DNA from: Arthrobacter_H rhombi
GTDB lineage: Bacteria > Actinomycetota > Actinomycetes > Actinomycetales > Micrococcaceae
Direction: 5' to 3'
DNA length: 64,000 nt
NCBI RefSeq assembly: GCF_039526245.1
Contig: NZ_BAAAIV010000015.1
Span: 62,001-126,000 of the forward strand
In this document: piece by piece, positions 53,762 through 62,361 of the stretch
Numbering within the stretch: the first letter of the stretch is position 1
Layout: each line of letters begins with the position of its first letter
Made by a program: the position numbers and the translations under genes
Notes under the pieces: model-generated
Databases searched by the model: none
What the model was told of the DNA's origin: nothing
Seen by the model: only the letters and a program-made list of their open reading frames with translations

Positions 53762-54346
53762 GTGAGCCAGGACAGCCAGCAGAAGACCCAGACCCCCTTC
53801 GAACGGGTCGACTCCCAGGAGTTCGGCTACCACGTCAAGCAGGTCGATCACTTCCTGGCCCGTGCCCGCGCCACCTACAACGGCACCGGCGACGACGACA
53901 GCGTGGTCACCAGCCACCTGGTTCGCCGGACCTCCTTCGAACCGCAGAAGGGCGGCTACGTCGCCCAGGAAGTCGACGCCGCGCTGGACCGGCTCGAGGA
54001 CGTCTTCGCCCAGCGTGAGCGCGACGCCCTGATCGAGGCCTCCGGCGAGGAGGCCTGGCTGGAGCAGGTGGGACACCTTTCGGCCATCCTGCGCGGCCGG
54101 CTCCACCGCGAACCGGGGCAGCGCTTCCGCCGCCCCAGCCGCCGCAACGCCCCCAGCTACCACATCGAGGACGTCGACAAGCTGTGCGGGCATCTGTTGC
54201 AGTACTTCGAGCAGGACGTCCCCATGAGCGTCGATGCGGTCCGCAAGGCCTCCTTCCGTGAGGCCGTCGGCCGGGACGGCTACGAGGAAAGCCAGGTCGA
54301 CGCCTTCCTGGACCGCGTCGTGGAGCTCATGGCCTCCATCGACTAG
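53762..54346 (+). CDS. DivIVA-domain protein
   Basis: The 194-residue protein has three short DivIVA-like motifs: QEFGYHVKQVDHFLARAR near the N terminus, GGYVAQEVDAALDRLEDVF in the middle and GYEESQVDAFLDRVVELM at the C terminus. Each is the pattern of an N-terminal DivIVA lipid-binding segment rather than a long coiled coil. There is no membrane span. Such proteins may mark poles or septa. The start is GTG 53762. The neighbour cdsA suggests an envelope role, not more. Confidence 0.78.
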   Translation: MSQDSQQKTQTPFERVDSQEFGYHVKQVDHFLARARATYNGTGDDDSVVTSHLVRRTSFEPQKGGYVAQEVDAALDRLEDVFAQRERDALIEASGEEAWLEQVGHLSAILRGRLHREPGQRFRRPSRRNAPSYHIEDVDKLCGHLLQYFEQDVPMSVDAVRKASFREAVGRDGYEESQVDAFLDRVVELMASID

Positions 54347-54352
54347 CTGCGG

Positions 54353-55846
54353 CTAGATCCGGCTGGCCCCCGGACCGGACGCCGCCCGCTCGGGCGCGTG
54401 CAGCCGGGTCATGACCGTCGACGTCGCCCCCGGGGATGGTCCGCGGGTGGCCAGCGACACCAACACGGTGACCACGAACGCCAACGGGACGGTCCAGGCG
54501 GCCGGCTGCGTGGCCAGGTCCAGTGCCAAGCCCGCGAGGTCGGGAACGGTCGAGGCCACCAGCATCGCCACCCCGCAGGCCAGGGCGCCGGCGAGCATTC
54601 CGGCCACCGCACCGGCAGCCGTCAGCCCCCGCCACCAGATGCCCAACAGCAGCAGCGGGCAGATGGTGGAGGCCGTGAAGGCGAATACCGCCCCGATCGC
54701 CCCGGCCAGCGCCAAGGTGCTGGTGCCCAGGGCCAGCAGCAGCGGGACCGCACTGGCCAGGACGGCTGACCAACGGAAGCCGCGCACCGTGCCGCCGAAC
54801 AGGTCCTGGCTCATCACCCCCGCCAGGGAGACCACCAGACCCGACGTAGTGGACATGAATGCCGCAAACGCGCCCCCGATGACCAGGGCAGTCAGCAGGT
54901 TCCCCGCGGTTCCACCGACCACGCGGGCCGGCAGCAGCAGCACCGTCGCATCGGCATTGCCGTTCTGTGCCAGCTCCGGCAGGTAGACCCGCCCGAGCAC
55001 ACCGAGCACTGTGGGGAAGAGGTAGAAGACCGAGAGCAGGACCAGCACGATCGCCGTCGTCCGGCGTGCCGAGGCCCCATCCGGGTTGGTGTAGAAGCGC
55101 ACCAGCACATGCGGCAGCCCCAGCGTCCCGAACAGCAACGCCACGATCAACGAGATCGTCGAATAGATCCCCGACTGGCCCAGCGCCTCCTGGGGCAGGT
55201 CGAACGCCAACCCGTTGCCGGTCGCGGAGCGTCCGGTGATGCCCAGCTCCAGCAGCAGGAACACGGTGGGCACCGCGAGCGCCCCGAGCTTGAGCCAGAA
55301 CTGGAAGGCCTGCACGAAGGTGATCGAGCGCATCCCGCCGGCGACCACCGTCAGGCAGACCACCGCCATGACCATCGCCGCACCGAGCCAGCCGGGCAAC
55401 CCGGTGGTGATCGCCAACGTCAGGGACGCCCCATGGAGTTGGGGCACGATGTAGAGCCACCCGACCACGACCACCAGGATGCTGGTCACCAGCCGGGCCA
55501 TCCGGCTGTGGAGCCGGATCTGGGCAAAATCGGGCAGCGTGTAGGCCCCGGATCGGCGCAGGGGAGCCGCCACGAAGAGCAGCAGCATCAGGTACCCGGC
55601 CGTGTAGCCGATCGGAAACCAGAGCGCGTCCTGCCCGGAGACCACGATCAGCCCGGCGATGCCCAGGAAGCTGGCCGCTGAGAGGTATTCCCCGCCGATG
55701 GCCGAGGCATTCCACCAGGGGCGCACCGTGCGGGAGGCGACGTAGAAGTCCCCGGTGGTCCGCGACAGGCGCAGCCCATGCACGGCGATCAGCACCGTGG
55801 CCAGCATGACGACGGCGATCGCCAGCAGTGCCGTACCGGCGCTCAT
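54353..55846 (-). CDS. sodium:solute symporter family protein
   Basis: The 497-residue protein has about 13 membrane segments and SSS-family blocks: TTGDFYVASRTVRPWWNASAIGGEYLSAASFLG (in parts), GGMRSITFVQAFQFWLK, GTLGLPHVLVRFYTNPD and AFAAFMSTTSGLVVSLAG. It is most like the acetate/pyruvate-type members and is a distant paralogue of the ActP protein at 58823-60460. ATG 55846 overlaps the small subunit gene. It is the last gene of a kinase-regulator-small subunit-symporter operon, so the cargo is probably the signal sensed by the kinase. Confidence 0.88.
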   Translation of the reverse strand: MSAGTALLAIAVVMLATVLIAVHGLRLSRTTGDFYVASRTVRPWWNASAIGGEYLSAASFLGIAGLIVVSGQDALWFPIGYTAGYLMLLLFVAAPLRRSGAYTLPDFAQIRLHSRMARLVTSILVVVVGWLYIVPQLHGASLTLAITTGLPGWLGAAMVMAVVCLTVVAGGMRSITFVQAFQFWLKLGALAVPTVFLLLELGITGRSATGNGLAFDLPQEALGQSGIYSTISLIVALLFGTLGLPHVLVRFYTNPDGASARRTTAIVLVLLSVFYLFPTVLGVLGRVYLPELAQNGNADATVLLLPARVVGGTAGNLLTALVIGGAFAAFMSTTSGLVVSLAGVMSQDLFGGTVRGFRWSAVLASAVPLLLALGTSTLALAGAIGAVFAFTASTICPLLLLGIWWRGLTAAGAVAGMLAGALACGVAMLVASTVPDLAGLALDLATQPAAWTVPLAFVVTVLVSLATRGPSPGATSTVMTRLHAPERAASGPGASRI

Positions 55847-56229
55847 TCGCCGGTCACGTCCCGGTAGCGCGCCTCGTACCGCGCGCTGACCCGGTTGTAG
55901 AGGAACGCCCCCGAGAGGATGATCGGGTAGACCCCGATCCCCAACACGATCCACGGCAGCGGGATCGTCAGGATCCGGATGGCGTGGATCTGCGGCCACG
56001 CGGCCACCATGACGGCCAGGCACAACAGCAGCAGCAGGAACCCCACCGCCACCGACAGGGACAGGCGCAATTGGGAGCGGATCAGTGACCTGACGTAGAA
56101 CTCGGCGGCCGGATCGGGGCCGGTCCGCCGGCCGGACACGCCCAACGGGGCACCTTCCGGCGCCGTCACGCGGACCCGCACCGGTGGAGTCTGCCGGTCC
56201 TGCTGCCCGCCCGGACCCGGGGCGTTCAC
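55843..56229 (-). CDS. small membrane partner of the symporter (DUF485-like)
   Basis: The 128-residue protein has two membrane segments (about 62-82 and 90-112) after a Pro/Gly/Arg-rich N terminus, and a charged tail (NRVSARYEARYRDV). Its place just before an SSS symporter, with ATGA overlap, is that of DUF485 proteins such as YjcH beside ActP, although sequence identity to DUF485 is not obvious. GTG 56229 overlaps the regulator stop. Confidence 0.65.
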   Translation of the reverse strand: MNAPGPGGQQDRQTPPVRVRVTAPEGAPLGVSGRRTGPDPAAEFYVRSLIRSQLRLSLSVAVGFLLLLLCLAVMVAAWPQIHAIRILTIPLPWIVLGIGVYPIILSGAFLYNRVSARYEARYRDVTGE

Positions 56230-56942
56230 AGGGGACGGATGCGGTTGGCTGCCAGGTTCTCCCGCAGTAGCGGCAGTGCCCGGCGGCTGACCGGCAACTC
56301 GGTGTCGCCGATGAGCACCGAGGCCTTGCCCGGCGCCATCTTGACCTTTTCCACCCGGTTCATGGCCACCAGGTACCCCCGGTGGATGCGCAGGTAGCCT
56401 GCCGGCGCCCACTGCTGTTCCAGGTCGTTGAGCGGGACCCGGATCAGGTAGCTGGCGTCGGCGGTGTGCAGGCGGGCGTAGTCGCCCTGGGCCTGGACGT
56501 AGCGGATCTCGTCGCGGCGGATCATCTTGGTGACCCCACCCTGGTCCACCGTGACGACCTCGGGTTCGGTGGGCCCTTCCTGGATCAGCTCGCAGACCCG
56601 GCGCACCGATTCGGCCAGGCGTTCGGGGCGGATCGGCTTGAGCACATAGTCCACCGCCGCCAGTTCGAAGGCCTCCAGCGCCTGCGCCTCGTCGGCGGTC
56701 ACGAAGACGACGGCGGGGGGCCGGCTGAAGCGGGAGATCACCCGGGCGATGTCCAGGCCGGAGAGCGCCGGCATGTGGATGTCCAGAAAGAGGGCGTCGA
56801 CGGGGAACTCCTCCAGCGCCTTCAGCGCCGCGGCCCCGGAGGTGGCCCGGTGGATCTGGCCCACGCGGGCGTCGGCGTCGAGCAGGAAGGCCAGTTCCTC
56901 GACGGCGGGCAGCTCATCATCTGCGACGACGACATTGATCAT
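56226..56942 (-). CDS. LytTR-family response regulator
   Basis: The 238-residue protein has a receiver domain (1-120; acidic pocket Asp8-Asp9, phospho-acceptor Asp54 in FLDIHMP, Lys in VLKPI) and a LytTR DNA-binding domain (about 135-238; YVQAQGDYARLHTADASYLIR, FLRIHRGYLVAMNRV-like YLRIHRGYLVAMNRVEKVK). It pairs with the kinase encoded 35 bp upstream, as in BtsSR/LytSR systems that control pyruvate or other monocarboxylate uptake. Its likely sites are the ACCGCTCG repeats at 58188-58259. Confidence 0.9.
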   Translation of the reverse strand: MINVVVADDELPAVEELAFLLDADARVGQIHRATSGAAALKALEEFPVDALFLDIHMPALSGLDIARVISRFSRPPAVVFVTADEAQALEAFELAAVDYVLKPIRPERLAESVRRVCELIQEGPTEPEVVTVDQGGVTKMIRRDEIRYVQAQGDYARLHTADASYLIRVPLNDLEQQWAPAGYLRIHRGYLVAMNRVEKVKMAPGKASVLIGDTELPVSRRALPLLRENLAANRIRPL

Positions 56943-56977
56943 GCCACCAGTCTAGGCAGCGATGTGAGCCCTGGCAC

Positions 56978-58171
56978 TCAGGCCGGCGGGCCGGCGTCGT
57001 ACCCGGGTTGGAATTTGGGGATCCGCAGCGTGATCAGCGTTCCGGCGCCCGGTGCGGTGTCGATGACCAGGCCGTGGCCGTCCCCATAGAGCTGGCGCAA
57101 CCGCACGTCCACATTGCGCAATCCCACGTGGACGCCGTCGGAGGTGCCGGCCAGGACGGCGCGCAAGGCCTCCGGGTCCGCGCCCACGCCATCGTCCTCC
57201 ACCGTGATCTCCGCGAACGCCCCGGCATCGGAGGCCGTCAGGCTGATCAGCCCGCCACCGGCCTTGCCCTCGAGCCCATGGCGGACCGCGTTCTCCACCA
57301 ACGGCTGCAGCGACAGGAACGGCATGACCGTGCTGAGCACCTCCGGGGCGATGGCCAGGGAGACCCGGATGCGGTCCCCGAACCGTGCCTTCTCCAGCAG
57401 CAGGTAGCGGTCGATGGCCTGCAGTTCCTCGGCGAGGGTGGTGAAGTCCCCGTGGCGGCGGAACGAGTACCGGGTGAAGTCGGCGAACTCGACCACCAGG
57501 GTGCGGGCGCGCTGCGGGTCGGTGTTGATGAAGGAGGCGATCGCGTTGAGGCTGTTGTAGATGAAGTGCGGGCTGATCTGGGCGCGCAGGGCGCGGACTT
57601 CGGCCTCCATCAACAGCGCGCGGGACTCGTCGAGTTCCGCCAGTCCCAGTTGGGCCGCGACCCAGGCCGCCAGTTCGGTGGTGGCACGGACCAGCCCGGC
57701 GTTGGCCCGCGGAGCCAGCGCCACCACGGTGCCCACCGCGACCCCGCGGACCAGGATCGGCGCGTAGACGCCGTCGGCCCCGGGGCCCCGCACCACCTGG
57801 GTGCGGGCTGCCTCCACCGCCTGGACGGCGCCGCGCGCCAGGTCGGTGGGGGAGTCGCAGCCGGGATCGGCCAACGGTCCATCCAGGGCCAGCACCGTCG
57901 TCGTATCGGTGATGGCCAACCCCTCGCAGCCGAGCACATCGCGCAGATGCCGTGCCGCCCGGCCGGCCCCCTCGGCCTGCAGGCCGGCACTGAAATGCGG
58001 GGCCGCCTGGGAGACCCGGTGCAGGGTCTCATACGTGGCCCGGTCGGCGTCCGTGCCCAGGTCGCGGAACGAGCGCAGGGTCCGGAATCCGACGTAGAAG
58101 ACCACTGCCACGGCAATGGTGAGGATCGCGATGATCACCGTGGTCTGGGTGGCGGCGGACAGCATGGACAC
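56978..58171 (-). CDS. LytS/YehU-type sensor histidine kinase
   Basis: The 397-residue protein has one membrane segment (about 10-29), a GAF-like sensor (about 50-180) and a His_kinase (PF06580) plus HATPase part: ALRAQISPHFIYNSLNAIASF with His202 as phosphorylation site, PLVENAVRHGLEGKAGGG (N box) and DDGVGADPEAL (G1). Unlike LytS it lacks the multi-span 5TM domain, so the signal is probably cytoplasmic. Starts at GTG 58171 or ATG 58165 are both possible. It heads the operon with the regulator and one symporter. Confidence 0.88.
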   Translation of the reverse strand: MSMLSAATQTTVIIAILTIAVAVVFYVGFRTLRSFRDLGTDADRATYETLHRVSQAAPHFSAGLQAEGAGRAARHLRDVLGCEGLAITDTTTVLALDGPLADPGCDSPTDLARGAVQAVEAARTQVVRGPGADGVYAPILVRGVAVGTVVALAPRANAGLVRATTELAAWVAAQLGLAELDESRALLMEAEVRALRAQISPHFIYNSLNAIASFINTDPQRARTLVVEFADFTRYSFRRHGDFTTLAEELQAIDRYLLLEKARFGDRIRVSLAIAPEVLSTVMPFLSLQPLVENAVRHGLEGKAGGGLISLTASDAGAFAEITVEDDGVGADPEALRAVLAGTSDGVHVGLRNVDVRLRQLYGDGHGLVIDTAPGAGTLITLRIPKFQPGYDAGPPA

Positions 58172-58187
58172 AGCCTAGACGCAGGAC

Positions 58188-58259
58188 CGAGCGGTCCGGG
58201 GGAGCGCGGCCACGACGGGGCGCGGGCTGCTACCGCTCGCCGGGAGGCCCGACCGCTCG
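58188..58259. promoter_or_regulatory. candidate LytTR binding repeats
   Basis: ACCGCTCG occurs perfectly at 58232-58239 and 58252-58259 (20 bp apart, same orientation), and its reverse complement CGAGCGGT at 58188-58195. The word is close to the ACC[GA]CT[CT]A half-site known for BtsR, which also works as a direct repeat about two turns apart. The position between two divergent symporter operons suits control of both. Confidence 0.6.
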
Positions 58260-58412
58260 GCGCATCCACGGCACCGTTGGGCCACACGGGGACGTGACGC
58301 ACTTCACTATCGCCGACGCGTGAATGACAGTGATGGAAGCCATCATTGCGGTCGCGGGCGGGGAACGACACCCGGCACGGGGCCGACGGCAACACCACTT
58401 TGAGGAGGAACC

Positions 58413-58826
58413 ATGGCACACCCCACCACCCCGGACCCCGTTCCGGAGGACCAGACGGCCGCAGCGGACGCCGGCGTCCAAACGGCCCACCCGGACCAGG
58501 CGGCCGGCGAGTTCACCGCAGTCCAGGCCAGCGACGAGTTCCAGGAACTGCGCCGCACCCACCGCAGCTTTGTCTTCCCGATGGCCATCGCCTTCCTGGT
58601 CTGGTACTTCGCCTACGTCCTGCTGGCCGACTACGCCCACGACTTCATGTCCATCAAGATCGCCGGCAACATCAACCTGGGGCTCATCCTGGGGTTGCTG
58701 CAATTCGTCTCGACCTTCGGCATCACCGCCGCCTACGTCCACTTCTCGAACAAGAAGCTGGACCCGAAGGCCACGGCACTGCGTGAGCGCCTCGAGGCCA
58801 CCATCGATGAAGGAGACCTCAAATGA
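58413..58826 (+). CDS. DUF485 membrane protein
   Basis: The 137-residue protein has an acidic disordered N terminus (about 45 residues) and the DUF485 core: FQELRRTHRSFVFPMAIAFL, a second membrane segment (ILGLLQFVSTFGITAAYV) and HFSNKKLDPKA. DUF485 proteins are small partners of ActP-type symporters. GAGGAGG precedes ATG 58413. It overlaps actP by ATGA. Confidence 0.9.
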   Translation: MAHPTTPDPVPEDQTAAADAGVQTAHPDQAAGEFTAVQASDEFQELRRTHRSFVFPMAIAFLVWYFAYVLLADYAHDFMSIKIAGNINLGLILGLLQFVSTFGITAAYVHFSNKKLDPKATALRERLEATIDEGDLK

Positions 58827-60460
58827 GCGTCCTGGCCACCAGCGTCGCCGTCCCCCTCGCGGCGGCTGCCGAGTCCACGTCGGTGGGCAACCCCTTCGTG
58901 AACATCGGCATCTTCGCCCTCTTCGTCGGCGTCACCCTCGTCGTGGTGCTGCGGGCGAGCAAGAACAACAAGACGGCAGCCGACTACTACGCCGGCGGCC
59001 GCTCCTTCACCGGAACCCAGAACGGCACGGCCATCGCCGGGGACTACCTCTCGGCAGCCTCGTTCCTGGGCATCGTGGGGGCCATCGCCATCAACGGCTA
59101 CGACGGCTTCCTGTATTCGATCGGTTTCCTCGTCGCCTGGCTGGTGGCCCTGCTGCTGGTGGCCGAGATGCTGCGCAACACCGGCAAGTTCACCATGGCC
59201 GACGTGCTCTCCTTCCGGTTGAAGCAGCGCCCCATCCGCATCGCCGCGGCGACCACCACGCTGGCCGTCTGCCTGTTCTACCTGCTGGCGCAGATGGCCG
59301 GCGCCGGCGCGCTGGTGTCGCTGCTGCTGGGCATCGACGGCAAGCTCGGCCAGTCGCTGGTCATCACCGTCGTCGGCGGCCTGATGATCGTGTACGTACT
59401 GGTCGGTGGCATGAAGGGCACCACCTGGGTGCAGATCATCAAGGCGTGCCTGCTCATCACCGGTGCGTTCATCATGACCATCTGGGTGCTGGCCATGTAC
59501 GGGTTCAACCTCTCCACGCTGATGGGTGCCGCCGTCGAAACCGCCAACAACCCGGCACTGCTGGATCCGGGCCTGAAGTACGGGGCATCGGAGACCTCCA
59601 AGCTGGACTTCATCTCCCTGGCCTTGGCCCTGGTGCTCGGCACCGCGGCCCTGCCCCACGTGCTGATGCGCTTCTACACGGTCCCCACCGCCAAGGAGGC
59701 CCGCAAGTCGGTGGTCTGGGCGATCTGGCTCATCGGCGCCTTCTACCTCTTCACCCTGGTGCTCGGCTATGGCGCCGGCGCGCTGATCGGTCCGGATCGG
59801 ATCACCAACGCCCCCGGCGGCGTGAACTCGGCGGCACCGCTGCTGGCGTTCGAGCTCGGCGGGCCGATCCTGCTCGGGGTGATCTCCGCGGTCGCCTTCG
59901 CCACCATCCTGGCGGTGGTGGCCGGGTTGACCATCACCGCAGCCGCGTCGTTCGCCCATGACATCTACGCGAACGTCATCGCCAAGGGCAAGACGACCCC
60001 GGAGAAGGAGATGAAGGTCGCCCGCCGCACCGTGGTGGTCATCGGCATCCTGGCGATCATCGGCGGCATCGGCGCCCAGGGCCAGAACGTGGCCTTCCTG
60101 GTGGCGCTGGCCTTCGCGGTCGCCGCGTCGGCCAACCTGCCGACCATCATCTACTCGCTCTACTGGAAGCGCTTCTCCACGCAGGGGGCCGTCTGGTCGA
60201 TGTATGGCGGTCTGGGTGCGGCGATCGTGCTCATCGTGTTCTCGCCGGTCGTCTCCGGTACCGAGACCTCGATGATCACCGGGGCGGACTTCGCCATCTT
60301 CCCGCTGAGCAACCCCGGCATCGTCTCGATCCCGTTGGCGTTCTTCCTGGGCTGGTTGGGCACGGTGCTCAGCAAGACGAAGGAGGACCCGACCAAGCAC
60401 GCCGAGATGGAGGTCCGTTCACTGACCGGCGTCGGCGCCGAGAAGGCGGTCGACCACTAG
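58823..60460 (+). CDS. actP: cation/acetate symporter ActP-type
   Basis: The 545-residue SSS protein shows ADYYAGGRSFTGTQNGTAIAGDYLSAASFLG in pieces, GGMKGTTWVQIIKACLL, GTAALPHVLMRFYTVP and a long cytoplasmic C terminus. It imports acetate or related monocarboxylates with Na+ or H+. Thirteen to fourteen membrane segments are predicted. It is expressed with DUF485 from a promoter next to the LytTR sites and ends at a 13-bp terminator. Confidence 0.92.
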   Translation: MSVLATSVAVPLAAAAESTSVGNPFVNIGIFALFVGVTLVVVLRASKNNKTAADYYAGGRSFTGTQNGTAIAGDYLSAASFLGIVGAIAINGYDGFLYSIGFLVAWLVALLLVAEMLRNTGKFTMADVLSFRLKQRPIRIAAATTTLAVCLFYLLAQMAGAGALVSLLLGIDGKLGQSLVITVVGGLMIVYVLVGGMKGTTWVQIIKACLLITGAFIMTIWVLAMYGFNLSTLMGAAVETANNPALLDPGLKYGASETSKLDFISLALALVLGTAALPHVLMRFYTVPTAKEARKSVVWAIWLIGAFYLFTLVLGYGAGALIGPDRITNAPGGVNSAAPLLAFELGGPILLGVISAVAFATILAVVAGLTITAAASFAHDIYANVIAKGKTTPEKEMKVARRTVVVIGILAIIGGIGAQGQNVAFLVALAFAVAASANLPTIIYSLYWKRFSTQGAVWSMYGGLGAAIVLIVFSPVVSGTETSMITGADFAIFPLSNPGIVSIPLAFFLGWLGTVLSKTKEDPTKHAEMEVRSLTGVGAEKAVDH

Positions 60461-60497
60461 GCAGTCCACTCCGGTCTCCATACCGGGTACGACGGCG

Positions 60498-60527
60498 CAG
60501 GGCCGGGTCCACGCGGACCCGGCCCTG
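60498..60527. terminator. terminator after actP
   Basis: CAGGGCCGGGTCC (60498-60510) pairs perfectly with GGACCCGGCCCTG (60515-60527) around ACGC. It lies between convergent actP and the Lrp gene. Confidence 0.85.
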
Positions 60528-60568
60528 TTCCGCGTCCGGGGACTGCGACTGCGGGTGCAGTGAAGCAG

Positions 60569-61030
60569 CTACCGGGGTCCGAGCAGTGGGCGCATGCGGT
60601 GGGGGATCAGCTCCGCCATCGACAGCGACGTATCGGCACGGTCCACCCCGTCGATGTCCAGGATGGCGCCGTTGACCCGGAACAGGTCCTCGGCGTCGCG
60701 GGCGACGACGCTGGCCAGGATGTCGGCGGTGCCGCTGAGTCCGTGGGCCTCCACGACCTCGGGGATGCGGGCCATCGCCGTGACGATGTCGGAGAGCTTC
60801 TTCTGCTGGACATGGATGTGCACGAAGCTGGTCAGCGGGAAACCCAGGGCCGCCGGGTTGATCCGGCGTTCGAAGGACAAGAGCGCGCCGTGGTTCTCCA
60901 GGCGGGTCAGTCGCGCCTGCACCGTGTTCCTCGACAGTCCGAGGGCTGCCGCGAGGGCCACCGTCGTGGCCTTGGGGTCCTGCACCAGTGCGTTGAGGAG
61001 TCGGCGGTCGGTATCATCCAGGTCGGTCAT
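60569..61030 (-). CDS. Lrp/AsnC-family regulator (BkdR-like)
   Basis: The 153-residue protein has an AsnC helix-turn-helix (about 20-50; TTVALAAALGLSRNTVQARL) and a RAM effector domain (about 65-145; FVHIHVQQKKLSDIVTAMAR, VVEAHGLSGTADILASVVA). It is divergent from a 2-oxoacid dehydrogenase operon, the place of BkdR, which responds to branched-chain amino acids. TAATAT, 8 nt before ATG 61030 and without a ribosome binding site, suggests a leaderless message. Confidence 0.88.
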   Translation of the reverse strand: MTDLDDTDRRLLNALVQDPKATTVALAAALGLSRNTVQARLTRLENHGALLSFERRINPAALGFPLTSFVHIHVQQKKLSDIVTAMARIPEVVEAHGLSGTADILASVVARDAEDLFRVNGAILDIDGVDRADTSLSMAELIPHRMRPLLGPR

Positions 61031-61233
61031 ACTGCACAATATTATCAGGTAGGTCTCGACGGTATTTGAGCACTCTGCGCAAAAGATATGTTCATGGTTG
61101 TGCGCCCTGCTTATTGTGAGTACCGTCACAGTAAGGGTTGGGCAATGAAGCCGGACCCGCCGTTCGGGCGTCGGATGACCCTTCCGACAACCGGCGAGTC
61201 GGCCGACGAACCACGAAGGACGCAGCGCAGACC

Positions 61234-62361
61234 ATGAACATGTCACAGCCAGCCGGCGACCGGGACGCGGGGCTGATCCAGCTCATCGATCCCAGCGGTC
61301 ACCGCACCCCGAACGAAGAATTCGACCCCTGGGTCACCGAGGTCGACGCCGAGGCACTGCGCGGCCTGTACACCGACATGGTGGCCATCCGCCGGATCGA
61401 CCAGGAAGGCACCGCCCTGCAACGCCAGGGCGAGCTGGCCCTCTGGCCGCCGCTGCTGGGCCAGGAAGCGGCGCAGATCGGCTCCGGCCGGGCGCTGGAA
61501 GACGACGACTTCATCTTCCCCTCCTACCGCGAGACCGGACTGGCCTACTGCCGGGACATCGACGCGGAGGACACGCTGCGCGTCTGGCGCGGCAACGCCT
61601 ACAGCGGCTGGGATCCGTTCGGCAAGAACATGGCGACCCCGCAGATCATCATCGGGGCCCAGACCCTGCATGCCGCCGGCTATGCCATGGGCATCAAATA
61701 CGACGGCGGTTCCCAGGCAGCGATCACCTACTTCGGTGACGGCGCCACCAGCCAGGGTGATGTCAGCGAGGCCATGGTCTTCGCCGCCAGCTACCAGGCG
61801 CCGGTGGTCTTCTTCTGCCAGAACAACCACTGGGCCATCTCCGAACCCGTGGAACTGCAAAGCAACACCCACATCGCCGACCGTCCCCTCGGCTACGGCA
61901 TCCCGAGCCTGCGCGTGGACGGCAACGACGTCCTCGCCTGCCTGGCAGCCACCCGCATCGCGCTGGACCGCGCCCGCAGCGGAAACGGCCCGACCTTCAT
62001 CGAGGCCGTCACCTACCGCATGGGACCGCACACCACCGCGGATGACCCCACCCGCTACCGGGACGCCAATGAACTGGACCTCTGGGCGGCCAAGGACCCG
62101 ATCGACCGCCTGGAGAAGCACCTGGCCGGTCTCGGGCTCGACGTCGACGAGCTGCGCGCCGGTGCGGCCGAGGTCGCCGACGCCGTCGCCGAGAAGCTCC
62201 GCAAGGCCATCATGGGCCTGCAGGATCCGCAGGCCATGGAGGTCTTCGACAACGTCTACTCGCAGCCCCACAGCACCCTGGACCGCCAGCGCGAACACTA
62301 CGAGCTCTACCAACAGCAATTTGCCGCCGCGGGATCGGCGACGGACGGGGGAGCACGATGA
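61234..62361 (+). CDS. 2-oxoacid dehydrogenase E1 component, alpha subunit
   Basis: E1 decarboxylates a 2-oxo acid on thiamine diphosphate and transfers the acyl group to E2. The 375-residue alpha subunit has FIFPSYRETG (94-103), PQIIIGAQTLHAAG, the TPP motif GDGATSQGD (168-176) to CQNNH (195-199), and the phosphorylation-loop-like YRMGPHTTADDPTRYR. The divergent Lrp regulator favours branched-chain oxoacids (BkdA), while PQIIIGAQ also occurs in pyruvate dehydrogenases; the substrate is open. ATG 61234 or 61240 could be used. It overlaps E1 beta by ATGA. Confidence 0.9.
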   Translation: MNMSQPAGDRDAGLIQLIDPSGHRTPNEEFDPWVTEVDAEALRGLYTDMVAIRRIDQEGTALQRQGELALWPPLLGQEAAQIGSGRALEDDDFIFPSYRETGLAYCRDIDAEDTLRVWRGNAYSGWDPFGKNMATPQIIIGAQTLHAAGYAMGIKYDGGSQAAITYFGDGATSQGDVSEAMVFAASYQAPVVFFCQNNHWAISEPVELQSNTHIADRPLGYGIPSLRVDGNDVLACLAATRIALDRARSGNGPTFIEAVTYRMGPHTTADDPTRYRDANELDLWAAKDPIDRLEKHLAGLGLDVDELRAGAAEVADAVAEKLRKAIMGLQDPQAMEVFDNVYSQPHSTLDRQREHYELYQQQFAAAGSATDGGAR

